Part shown: positions 9,811 through 17,808 of the stretch, piece by piece
Layout: every line of letters starts with the position of its first letter
How positions within the stretch are numbered: position 1 is the stretch's first letter
Assembly (NCBI GenBank): GCA_034439475.1
Contig: JAWXAN010000051.1
Location: forward strand, 1 to 37,068
Direction of reading: 5' to 3'
Source: Candidatus Zixiibacteriota bacterium
GTDB taxonomy: Bacteria > Zixibacteria > MSB-5A5 > GN15 > FEB-12
DNA: 37,068 nt
Made by a program: the position numbers and the translations under genes
Notes under the pieces: generated by a model
Database searches by the model: none
Seen by the model: only the letters and a program-made list of their open reading frames with translations
What the model was told of the DNA's origin: nothing

Positions 9811-12800
9811 ATGAAAACACCATCCATCATCATTGCACTGCTTATCGCCGGCGGCGCCACAGCCCAGACCACTCCCCCGCAGGGAATACGGTCGAAAAAC
9901 TCCGAAAGCAAAGCGTTCACCCACGCCACCATTATTATCTCGCCCACCCAGACTATCGAGAATGGAACGATGATAATCAAGGACGGACGGGTTGTTGCTG
10001 TCGGGACAAACATTCCCGTACCGGCAGGAGCCTTCGAGTACGACCTCAAAGGGAAGCGAATCTACCCCGGCTTTATTGAGCCGTATGGTGAGTATGGCCT
10101 GAAAGATGTCGGCAAACTCAACGAGGACACCAAAAGTCAGGCGCCCAAATATGAAGGCACCCGTGTCGGCGCCAATGCCTGGAACGATGCTATACATGCC
10201 GAGCGCAACTGGGTCGATGATTTCAAACCCGAAAAAGAAGCCGCCGATAAATTTCTCGAACAGGGCATCACGGTTGTGCAGTCGTCCAAAATGGACGGCA
10301 TCTTCCGCGGGCGTTCTTTTGTAACTGACCTGTCGCAGGGTCTTTCCAACGAGGCCGTCATCAAAGCCCATGCGGCCCATTTTGGCTCATTTAACAAGGG
10401 AACATCCAACCAGCAATATCCAAGCTCCCTCATGGGAAGTATCGCGCTTATCCGCCAGAGCTTCATTGATGCCGACTGGTACGCCAAAGCCCACACGGCC
10501 TATGCCAAAAACAGCGGCCAGAAACTGCCCGAATTCAACAGTGCCATCGCCGCTATCGCCGAAAACAAAGGGCCGATATTTTTTGAGGTCGAAGACGAAC
10601 TGACCCTGCTTCGCGCAGCCATTCTGTCCAAAGAATTCAGTGTCCCATTTGTCTATATAGGCAGCAACCTGGAATATGCCCGTATCGCCGAGATTGCGGC
10701 GGTCGGCGCCCCGGTGATTCTGCCGGTTGTTTTCCCGAAAAAACCTGAAGTGAAAAGTTTTGAGGATGCGCTCGATGTCAACCTCGGCGACCTTCGCCAC
10801 TGGGAGCGCGCGCCCTACAACGCATCGGTGCTTGAGAAAAACAAAGTGCCGTTTGCCTTCACAACATTGAAGCTCAAAGACAAATCAGACTTCCTCAAAA
10901 ATGTCCGACAGACTATCGAGAGCGGTCTGTCCCCCGCCGCGGCCTTGGCTGCGCTGACCACGATTCCGGCGCAACTGTGCGGCGTCTCAAGCGAGATCGG
11001 GACTCTGGAAAAAGGGAAACTCGCCAATTTCTTTATCTCGGACTATGACATATTCTCCGACAGCGCGAAAATCTATTCGGTCTGGATTCGCGGCAACAAC
11101 GAGAAAGAAAATGTCTCGATCCATCAAAAAGATTTCCGCGGCCAATATTCGCTCTCATTTGACAACCGAACGCTTTCACTCAATCTCAAAGGGAAAATGA
11201 GCGATCCCAAGGGCGAACTCAAAGAGGGCGATAAAAAGGCGAAGCTTGAAGACCTTTCGATGGCCTATGACCGGATTTATTTCTCCGCCCCGACCGACAG
11301 CCTTGCAATGCCCGGAACAACCCGATTCACACTTCTTTCGGTGAACAACCATTATGTCGGCACGGCCTCACTTGCCGATGGCCGTACCCTCAATATGACC
11401 ATAGCCCAGACCGGGCCGTTTGTGGCCGAAGCTGATACCTCCAAGAAAGAGGATGAGAAAAAAGATACCACCCTCGTCTCAATGCAAACCTTCCCTGATA
11501 TGGCCTTCGGGTATCCCACTATCCCGACATCGGAAAATGTCCTAATCAAAAATGCCACTATCTGGACCTGCGACGACCAAGGCACTCTTGAAAATACCGA
11601 TATGCTTGTCATCAATGGTAAAATCAGCAAGATCGGCAAAAACCTGACTGCCGCATCCGGCGCCCGGGTTATCGACGCCGCCGGAAAACATCTGACAGCG
11701 GGGATTATCGACGAGCATTCGCATATCGCCATTTCTAAAGGGGTGAACGAAGGCTCGCATGCTGTCACTGCCGAAGTCCGCATTGGCGACGTTGTCAACT
11801 CAGATGACATTAACACCTACCGCGCGCTTGCCGGCGGAGTGACAGCAGTCCAACTGCTTCATGGTTCAGCCAATCCAATTGGCGGTCAGGCCCAGGTAAT
11901 AAAGCTCAAATGGGGGCAGTCGCCGGAGAAAATGAAATTTGCCGCCGCGCCCCCCTCGATAAAATTCGCACTCGGAGAAAATGTCAAACAATCCAACTGG
12001 GGCGACGACAACACTATTCGTTATCCCCAGACCCGTATGGGTGTCGAAACGATAATGAAAGACGGTTTTCAGGCAGCGCTTGAATACGAAGCCGCTTGGC
12101 GGGCATACAACACCCTTGGCAAAGGGGCCAAAGAAACCACCATTCCGCCCCGTCGGGATATCCAGCTCGATGCCCTTGTAGACATCCTCAGCTCCCGCAT
12201 GTTTGTCCACTGCCACTCCTATGTCCAGACCGAAATCTTGATGCTCATGCGACTCGCCGAGGATTTTGGATTTAAAATCACAACCTTCACTCATATCCTC
12301 GAAGGCTATAAAGTCGCCGATGAAATGGCTGCCCACGGCGCATCCGCTTCCTCTTTCTCAGACTGGTGGGCCTACAAATTCGAGGTTTACGATGCCATTC
12401 CTTACAACACCTGTCTCATGCATGAGCGGGGAGTGCTGACTTGCATCAATTCCGATTCCCCTGAAATGGGACGCCGGCTCAACCAGGAAGCCGCCAAATC
12501 AGTGATGTATTGCGGCATTCCCGAAGCCGAGGCCATCAAATTTGCAACGCTCAATCCGGCAATCATGCTCAAAATTAACGATCGCGTCGGAAGCCTCAAA
12601 GCCGGCAAGGACGCTGACTTTGTGATATGGAATGATAATCCACTCTCAATGTATGCCCATGCCGAGCAGACCTGGATTGAAGGCGCCTGCTATTTCTCGA
12701 TTGAGAAAGATGCCCAAATGCGCGAATCCAATAGAAAAGAAAAAAATGCCCTGATTCAAAAAGCCCTCAACGGCAAATCTCCTTCTGGAGGAGGCGCCGC

Positions 12801-12885
12801 AAGCTACAGTCAGGTTAAAGATGAAAAAGCTTATGAATGCGAAGATAGAGGAGACGTCTGGGATGCGCTCAACAATAACAAGTAG
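9811..12885 (+). CDS. Exported tandem amidohydrolase, N-terminal half lacking metal ligands
   Basis: A 1024-residue exported protein with two amidohydrolase (imidazolonepropionase/dihydroorotase-like) modules in tandem. The start ATG is chosen because a signal peptide (MKTPSIIIALLIAGGATAQ) begins there; the open frame runs 12 codons further upstream. The N-terminal module has the composite beta-sandwich and barrel layout, but its usual HxH site reads YPGFIEPYGEYG, with no histidines. The C-terminal module keeps GIIDEHSHIA, the FVHCHSY and TFTHILEGYK histidines, and an aspartate in CINSDSPEMG, so it should bind metal and hydrolyse C-N bonds. Substrate is unknown; cyclic imides or peptides are possible. 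The next gene overlaps its end by 23 bases. Confidence 0.85.
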   Translation: MKTPSIIIALLIAGGATAQTTPPQGIRSKNSESKAFTHATIIISPTQTIENGTMIIKDGRVVAVGTNIPVPAGAFEYDLKGKRIYPGFIEPYGEYGLKDVGKLNEDTKSQAPKYEGTRVGANAWNDAIHAERNWVDDFKPEKEAADKFLEQGITVVQSSKMDGIFRGRSFVTDLSQGLSNEAVIKAHAAHFGSFNKGTSNQQYPSSLMGSIALIRQSFIDADWYAKAHTAYAKNSGQKLPEFNSAIAAIAENKGPIFFEVEDELTLLRAAILSKEFSVPFVYIGSNLEYARIAEIAAVGAPVILPVVFPKKPEVKSFEDALDVNLGDLRHWERAPYNASVLEKNKVPFAFTTLKLKDKSDFLKNVRQTIESGLSPAAALAALTTIPAQLCGVSSEIGTLEKGKLANFFISDYDIFSDSAKIYSVWIRGNNEKENVSIHQKDFRGQYSLSFDNRTLSLNLKGKMSDPKGELKEGDKKAKLEDLSMAYDRIYFSAPTDSLAMPGTTRFTLLSVNNHYVGTASLADGRTLNMTIAQTGPFVAEADTSKKEDEKKDTTLVSMQTFPDMAFGYPTIPTSENVLIKNATIWTCDDQGTLENTDMLVINGKISKIGKNLTAASGARVIDAAGKHLTAGIIDEHSHIAISKGVNEGSHAVTAEVRIGDVVNSDDINTYRALAGGVTAVQLLHGSANPIGGQAQVIKLKWGQSPEKMKFAAAPPSIKFALGENVKQSNWGDDNTIRYPQTRMGVETIMKDGFQAALEYEAAWRAYNTLGKGAKETTIPPRRDIQLDALVDILSSRMFVHCHSYVQTEILMLMRLAEDFGFKITTFTHILEGYKVADEMAAHGASASSFSDWWAYKFEVYDAIPYNTCLMHERGVLTCINSDSPEMGRRLNQEAAKSVMYCGIPEAEAIKFATLNPAIMLKINDRVGSLKAGKDADFVIWNDNPLSMYAHAEQTWIEGACYFSIEKDAQMRESNRKEKNALIQKALNGKSPSGGGAASYSQVKDEKAYECEDRGDVWDALNNNK

Positions 12886-14185
12886 AACAGTTCTTGGCTG
12901 GGCGCTCGCTCTCGCTTTGACAACCACTGTTTCGTATGCCAACAATCTCGTTCCCGGAGCCAAACAGGATCACCCGATTCTGCTCAAAGGCGGAGATATT
13001 TACACTGTCTCCGGCAGTGTTCTCATGCAGACTGACCTCCTCTTTGAGAATGGTAAAATCACTCGCATCGAAAAGGACATTGTACCGGCTGAGAACACCG
13101 AAGTCATCGATGTCGCTGGCAAACGCGTCTATCCCGGACTTATCGCCCCCAATACAACAGTCGGCCTTATCGAAATCGGCGCCGTTCGCGCGACCAATGA
13201 CCAGTCCGAGGTCGGCAACATTACTCCCGAAGTCTGCTCGCATATTGCCTACAATCCCGATTCTGAATTACTGCCGACTATTCGGTCAAATGGCGTTACC
13301 ACAGTGCAGGTTGCGCCCGCCAATTCTCTCATAAACGGTCGTTCTTGTATTATGAACCTCGATGGCTGGACCAAAGAGGACGCGGCAGTGAAACTGCTCG
13401 ACGGCCTCTATATGTCATGGCCGTCGGTTGCTGTCTCAACCGGCTGGTGGGTTACCCAGACGCCGGAAGAGCAGAAGAAAAATATGGCCGAAGCCCGTGT
13501 GAAGCTTCGCCAGACATTCGAAAATGCGCGAGCCTATGCTCTGGCCCGAAAAGCGATGCAGAACATCGGCCGCGACCAGCGCTGGGAAGCTATGATGCCA
13601 TTCATAAGCGGCGAACTTCCGGTCTATATTCTGGCTGATGATTATCGCCAGATCAGCGAAGCCATTGCATTTGCTGAAGAACAAAAAATCCGTATGGTCT
13701 TAGTAAGCGGAGCCGAGGCATGGAAGGCGATCGACCTGTTAAAAAAGCATAGCATACCTGTGATTCTCGGCACAACAACATCGCTCCCAATGCGAACCGA
13801 CGATGATTACGACCAGCGGTTCAAACTTCCCAAAATGCTGAAAGAGGCCGGTATTCAATTCTGTTTAGGCCATTCCGGAAGCTGGGATGTTCGTAATCTG
13901 GCATTCCAGGGCGGCCAAGCTGCGGCCTTTGGCCTGAGCAAAGAAGACGCGCTCCGCGCTCTGACTCTCTCCACCGCCGAAATCCTTGGCATCGATAAAA
14001 CGCAAGGCTCGCTTGATGTCGGCAAGAACGCCACACTCTTTGTTTCCGATGGGGATGTTATGGATATGCTTGGTCAAAAAGTTACCAACATGTATATCGA
14101 AGGCCGTCTCGTGGATTTGAGTAATCGCCATAAAGAACTGTATGAGAAATATCAGGCCAAACATTATTCGCCAGTGACAAAATAG
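12863..14185 (+). CDS. Exported amidohydrolase-like protein without HxH motif
   Basis: A 440-residue exported protein of the amidohydrolase fold with a signal segment (about residues 8-26, ALALALTTTVSYA). The N-terminal sandwich (LLKGGDIYTV, GKRVYPGLI) and the C-terminal return to the sandwich (GSLDVGKNATLFVSDGD) are plain. The catalytic HxH after GLI is replaced by APNTT, and the late active-site aspartate region is also altered. It is probably a non-catalytic partner of the preceding tandem enzyme, whose N-terminal half has lost the same site. The start is placed at the ATG preceded by AGAGGAG; an in-frame ATG at 12833 would lengthen the overlap. It is translationally coupled to the upstream gene and followed by an intrinsic terminator. 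Confidence 0.82.
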   Translation: MRSTITSRTVLGWALALALTTTVSYANNLVPGAKQDHPILLKGGDIYTVSGSVLMQTDLLFENGKITRIEKDIVPAENTEVIDVAGKRVYPGLIAPNTTVGLIEIGAVRATNDQSEVGNITPEVCSHIAYNPDSELLPTIRSNGVTTVQVAPANSLINGRSCIMNLDGWTKEDAAVKLLDGLYMSWPSVAVSTGWWVTQTPEEQKKNMAEARVKLRQTFENARAYALARKAMQNIGRDQRWEAMMPFISGELPVYILADDYRQISEAIAFAEEQKIRMVLVSGAEAWKAIDLLKKHSIPVILGTTTSLPMRTDDDYDQRFKLPKMLKEAGIQFCLGHSGSWDVRNLAFQGGQAAAFGLSKEDALRALTLSTAEILGIDKTQGSLDVGKNATLFVSDGDVMDMLGQKVTNMYIEGRLVDLSNRHKELYEKYQAKHYSPVTK

Positions 14186-14245
14186 ATTATTTGCGTGTGA
14201 GAAAATAGATTCTGTTTTCCCTTTGTGTTTGTGTGTTTGTTTGTT

Positions 14246-14276
14246 CCGCCGTTACACTTGTAGCGGCGGTTTTTTT
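14246..14276 (+). terminator. Intrinsic terminator after the amidohydrolase pair
   Basis: CCGCCGTTAC (14246-14255) pairs with GTAGCGGCGG (14260-14269), ten base pairs with one T-G wobble and an ACTT loop. Seven T residues follow at once. It lies 60 bases past the stop of the second amidohydrolase gene and fits a rho-independent terminator. Confidence 0.9.
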
Positions 14277-14501
14277 GTGGGGGGGTACAGGAACTGACAG
14301 AAAGATGACAAAACCACAAAAGTGTTAAGGATATCCCTTGATAGATTTGTCAACTATGTAACCGGTCATACACTTGCCCGGTGTGAGAATAGACTGTTCG
14401 CTGAATTTGGCGCAGGACACCCCGTACGAAGCCATTTGTACAGCATAATTCTACTTTGGATCTTCGTGCAGATCGTCTCTGGCCTGCACAAAGCTTCCCC
14501 T
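14277..14501. other. Gap between convergent operons with one repeat hairpin
   Basis: The gap lies between the converging amidohydrolase and cytochrome oxidase operons. It carries an imperfect member of the GTGCAGGCC/GGCCTGCAC hairpin family at 14466-14489, with the same GTCTCT loop as the copy at 34992-35013. No T-run terminator was seen for the minus-strand operon. Confidence 0.5.
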
Positions 14502-14915
14502 TCACAACCGATACAACATCAGATAAACAATCACACCGGTCACAGATACATACATCCAGACCGGCCAGACCCATCGCGCGAGCCGTTTATGTTTGACAAA
14601 ACTGCCCCTCAAGGCAAACCAGACAATCGCGATAATGAACGGAGTCATGATAGCCGCGAGGATAATATGCGGAATAAGGATCAAGAAATACAGCGGGCGC
14701 GTCCAGTCGTAGTGTGGATACGGAACTGAACCAACATGGTAATGATAATAGAGATAGCATGTCAGAAATAAAACCGATGAGATAAGCGCCGAGACCATGA
14801 ACTTTTTATGCGTCGCAATATCGCCGCGCCTGATTCTGATAAATCCCAATACGAGGAATATCGTTGCAATAAAGTTCAACATCGCATTGACCGTCGGCAA
14901 TTGTTCAACTGACAT
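14502..14915 (-). CDS. DUF420 membrane protein, cytochrome oxidase assembly factor candidate
   Basis: A 137-residue integral membrane protein of the DUF420 family with about four transmembrane segments. Conserved-looking histidines sit between helices (ATHKKFM, YYHYHVGS, LIPHIILA, VKHKRLARW). DUF420 genes regularly accompany cytochrome c oxidase and SCO genes, and related small proteins (CtaM type) assist oxidase maturation in Firmicutes; the biochemical role is not settled. GGAGG precedes the ATG. It is the last gene of the minus-strand respiratory operon, 30 bp after the heme A synthase-SCO fusion. Confidence 0.82.
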   Translation of the reverse strand: MSVEQLPTVNAMLNFIATIFLVLGFIRIRRGDIATHKKFMVSALISSVLFLTCYLYYHYHVGSVPYPHYDWTRPLYFLILIPHIILAAIMTPFIIAIVWFALRGSFVKHKRLARWVWPVWMYVSVTGVIVYLMLYRL

Positions 14916-14945
14916 TATTCATTCCCTCCATCACGCATATCTTGT

Positions 14946-16484
14946 TCAATCATCAATTTCTTTGGCCAGCGCTTCTATATGAGTGCGAAGTATGTCCATT
15001 TTGGCGCGATCGCTATGTTCGTAGTATCCGCGTATTCGGCCATCTGGATCAACAAGAATAAATTTCGTACTGTGCATCCCCGGCAAATCGCCGCTTACCA
15101 GATAACCGGACTCGCATAATTGTTTTATTGTATCCGGCGACTCATGCCTCAGAAACAGCCAGCGCATATCATTTACGCCAAGTCCCTCAGCATACGCCTG
15201 CAAGACGTCCGGTGTGTCGTTTTCGGGATCGACAGTAAATGATAGGAACTGAACTTTGTCCGAGTGCGCGTAACGATTATATAACGAAGCCATCTCTATC
15301 GCCATAGCCGGGCAGGCGCCTTTGCAGTGAGTAAAGACAAAATCGACAACTGTGACTTTTCCGTCGAAAACAGAGTTGTCAATTTCCCCCACACGCGCGC
15401 TATCAAAATGAAACTGCGGAGCAGTTGTGATAATAGGCAGTGCGGCTCTCGAGCGTTCAGCCTGTGCGACTATGGCATACGACCCCACAGCCAGCAACAG
15501 AATCAGCGACGCTATCGCGACAAAAATCCGCATACTTATCCTTCCAGGCGCATTCGTCGATTCCTCGCGGTACGAGACCAAGGTGAACGCGACAAGGATG
15601 AGGCCAATCAAAAGCGAGGCCAGCCAGAGATGAAAGAGTTGCGTTATGGGAGACAGGCCGAATGTTATTAGTCCGAGGCCGAGAAACATCTGCAAGAACG
15701 CTATCCCTGACAATGAAAAGGCCGCGATACCAAGCGGTGTCGATTGCTTTTCTCCCTGAAATAACAAACCAAACGAGACGGCAATAGTCCCAACGATCAG
15801 GATTATGCCGGTGACGAGATGAAGACCGTAGGTTGCCCCAACCTTGGACAGCCAAGCCAGCGATGACAGAAGTGGAAATTCAGCCGCGGCGATCTCGACT
15901 TCTGCCCGAACCTGTGTACCGAGGACTATCTGCGCTATAGCGCCTAACCAAAGCAAGCCTATCCACATGCGCATTCGTTTTGATTGTGGATCGTTTGAAA
16001 GCTGAAGGCCCTTGTCTATACAATAAGCGTGTTGCGAGACGAACATGAGCAGGCTGACAATAAGCAAGGCAATCAACAGATGGAGGGTGACTACAATCGG
16101 CTGTAAATCCGATGCGACCACCTGGCTTCCCTGCCAGCCTTGGTATGCAACCAGGAGCGCGGCCCCGATACTCGGATAGAGCAGTTTTGGATACGATCGG
16201 TATTTAACCAGCGCCATAATGGCCAATGCGGCGATGATTATGCCGACCGACATGCCAACGAGCCGGTTGACATATTCAATCCATGCCAACGTCATATTAA
16301 AACTGGTCGGATCAATATCGGGCGGAATCTGTGAAAGAGAAAGGGGCGGAATCCATCGGCCAAAACATTTTGGCCAGTCGGGACAGCCCATTCCTGCGCC
16401 AGAGACACGCACCAATCCACCGACAAAGACAAGAAAGTAGGTCGATGCGGTGGCGGTCAGGGCAAGTTTACGGAACGAGGACAT
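14946..16484 (-). CDS. ctaA: Heme A synthase (CtaA/COX15) fused to a C-terminal SCO copper chaperone domain
   Basis: This 512-residue fusion joins two oxidase assembly steps. Residues 1-305 are heme A synthase with eight predicted membrane helices, the GMGCPDWPKC cysteine pair (C34, C40) and histidines H135, H222 and H285 as likely heme ligands. The first usual ligand, in the family motif EXXHR, is asparagine here (EYVNR, 70-74). A ninth helix (about 317-341) then leads to an SCO/thioredoxin-like domain (352-512) with the copper-binding CKGACP (C387, C391) and H471 in MHSTKFILVDPDG. The extra helix would place that domain in the periplasm, where CuA is assembled. ATG at 16484 is chosen over an in-frame GTG four codons upstream. 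Confidence 0.92.
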   Translation of the reverse strand: MSSFRKLALTATASTYFLVFVGGLVRVSGAGMGCPDWPKCFGRWIPPLSLSQIPPDIDPTSFNMTLAWIEYVNRLVGMSVGIIIAALAIMALVKYRSYPKLLYPSIGAALLVAYQGWQGSQVVASDLQPIVVTLHLLIALLIVSLLMFVSQHAYCIDKGLQLSNDPQSKRMRMWIGLLWLGAIAQIVLGTQVRAEVEIAAAEFPLLSSLAWLSKVGATYGLHLVTGIILIVGTIAVSFGLLFQGEKQSTPLGIAAFSLSGIAFLQMFLGLGLITFGLSPITQLFHLWLASLLIGLILVAFTLVSYREESTNAPGRISMRIFVAIASLILLLAVGSYAIVAQAERSRAALPIITTAPQFHFDSARVGEIDNSVFDGKVTVVDFVFTHCKGACPAMAIEMASLYNRYAHSDKVQFLSFTVDPENDTPDVLQAYAEGLGVNDMRWLFLRHESPDTIKQLCESGYLVSGDLPGMHSTKFILVDPDGRIRGYYEHSDRAKMDILRTHIEALAKEIDD

Positions 16485-16589
16485 GTCTACACCCACCCTT
16501 AAGTAAGGCGGAGATGAATTAAAGCCAGCAATGGCGGGAGTGAAAGAAAATTAAATCAAACGTATTGTATGTCATGGAGAACGCGCTTC

Positions 16590-17108
16590 TCAGCGGTGAC
16601 CGCCTGAGTCGCTTGAGTCTGTCGGAACCGGCTGTTTTCCTTGGTTGGTTACCGCCGATGCCATGCTGTCGGTTGGATTGCCCCCAATTCCGACTTCTTT
16701 TTTTGTACTGGCAGAATTTCCGCCCGAGCCATGAGCGGCAGGCGGGGCCTGCTGAATATTATACATATCGGCTTTAGGGTTTATTGGCCTCGCCGAGACT
16801 TTGTCGAGTTCGCCGCGCCGCATGGTATCGGCCATTGTGAACGCGATAAAAGTCGCCAATGTCGCAAGCGCCAGAAGAAAGACAGTCAGATATATTTTGT
16901 TGTCATAGAGCAAATGCATGAAAAAGAGAACAACCAGCGAGGCCTTTATTGCGGCTATCACCATTGCCACAATGAGATTGAGCGTTCCGAAATTAAATTG
17001 CGCTACCCACACCGTGACTAAGGTGAGAAACAACAATGCCCCTCCCACGCCGAGATAGATTTTCATCGGAAGGATGTGATGGTGGCCTTTTGACGATGTA
17101 TCGCTCAT
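16590..17108 (-). CDS. coxD: Cytochrome c oxidase subunit IV (prokaryotic type)
   Basis: A 172-residue protein with three transmembrane helices in its first 105 residues and the MKIYLGVGGALLFLTLVTVWV and IKASLVVLFFMHL segments typical of the prokaryotic subunit IV family. Subunit IV stabilises the oxidase and has no cofactor. Beyond the last helix there is an unusual tail of about 65 residues rich in Gly, Ser, Thr, Pro and Asn with no recognisable domain. The gene follows coxC by about 20 bp. A gap of about 105 bp separates it from ctaA. Confidence 0.88.
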   Translation of the reverse strand: MSDTSSKGHHHILPMKIYLGVGGALLFLTLVTVWVAQFNFGTLNLIVAMVIAAIKASLVVLFFMHLLYDNKIYLTVFLLALATLATFIAFTMADTMRRGELDKVSARPINPKADMYNIQQAPPAAHGSGGNSASTKKEVGIGGNPTDSMASAVTNQGKQPVPTDSSDSGGHR

Positions 17109-17130
17109 AATATATTCGCTCTCACAATTG

Positions 17131-17799
17131 TTAGGCTATCAAATACAATAACGGGAAAAGGAAAATCCAGACCAAGTCGACCAAATGCCAAAACAGTCCG
17201 GTCATTTCAATCGGCGTATAATACTGGCTCGAAAATGTATTGCGCGAGGTCTTGTATATCAGCCAGCTAATCATGACCATTCCGGCAATGACGTGAATTC
17301 CATGCAGTCCCGTCATCGCAAAATAAATCGAGAAAAAGATATGGGGATTGGTACCTTCGATTCCCTGGAAGGTGTAAAATTTCCCCGGCAATTGACCGAG
17401 ATGAAATTTGTGGGCGTATTCAAAGTACTTGATAACCAAAAATGTCCCGGCCAAGCCCAATGTCAGCCAGAGATTAATGAGCGTGATCCGCTTCTTGCCC
17501 AGCTGCATATAGCGAATGGCAAGGGCCATTGTAACCGATGAGACAATCAGCACCACGGTGTTGGTTGCTCCCAGAACAACATCCAACTGTTTGTGAGCTT
17601 CCGAGAACATCTCAGGTTTCCATGCCCGAAAGATTGCGTACGCGCAAAACAGCCCGCCGAACATAAGAACTTCAGTAAGCAAAAAGACCCACATGCCGAG
17701 TTTGGCCGAATCCGCCTGCTGTTCGGAATTGGCAAAATGGTGCTGAACGTGGCTGGCGTGCTTTGTTTTGTGGTGATCTTCAGCTGTCTCTATTGCCAT
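17131..17799 (-). CDS. coxC: Cytochrome c oxidase subunit III
   Basis: A 222-residue integral membrane protein of the COX3 family with about five helices, the short bacterial form lacking the first two helices of the mitochondrial type. Typical segments are LGMWVFLLTEVLMFGGLF near the start, MTGLHGIHVIAGM and the C-terminal YWHFVD-like segment FWHLVDLVWIFLFPLLY. The gene starts 9 bp after the coxA stop and is part of the caa3 oxidase operon. Confidence 0.93.
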   Translation of the reverse strand: MAIETAEDHHKTKHASHVQHHFANSEQQADSAKLGMWVFLLTEVLMFGGLFCAYAIFRAWKPEMFSEAHKQLDVVLGATNTVVLIVSSVTMALAIRYMQLGKKRITLINLWLTLGLAGTFLVIKYFEYAHKFHLGQLPGKFYTFQGIEGTNPHIFFSIYFAMTGLHGIHVIAGMVMISWLIYKTSRNTFSSQYYTPIEMTGLFWHLVDLVWIFLFPLLYLIA

Positions 17800-17808
17800 C
17801 TGGGAGCT

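Noticed and set aside
9670-10380. Long minus-strand open frame of 236 codons opposite the tandem amidohydrolase gene
   Set aside because: The plus strand encodes a clear signal peptide and amidohydrolase domain over the same bases; the minus frame is a shadow with no motif.
11352-11816. Minus-strand open frame of 154 codons opposite the amidohydrolase
   Set aside because: It is antisense to the conserved HxH region of the active module and shows no family features.
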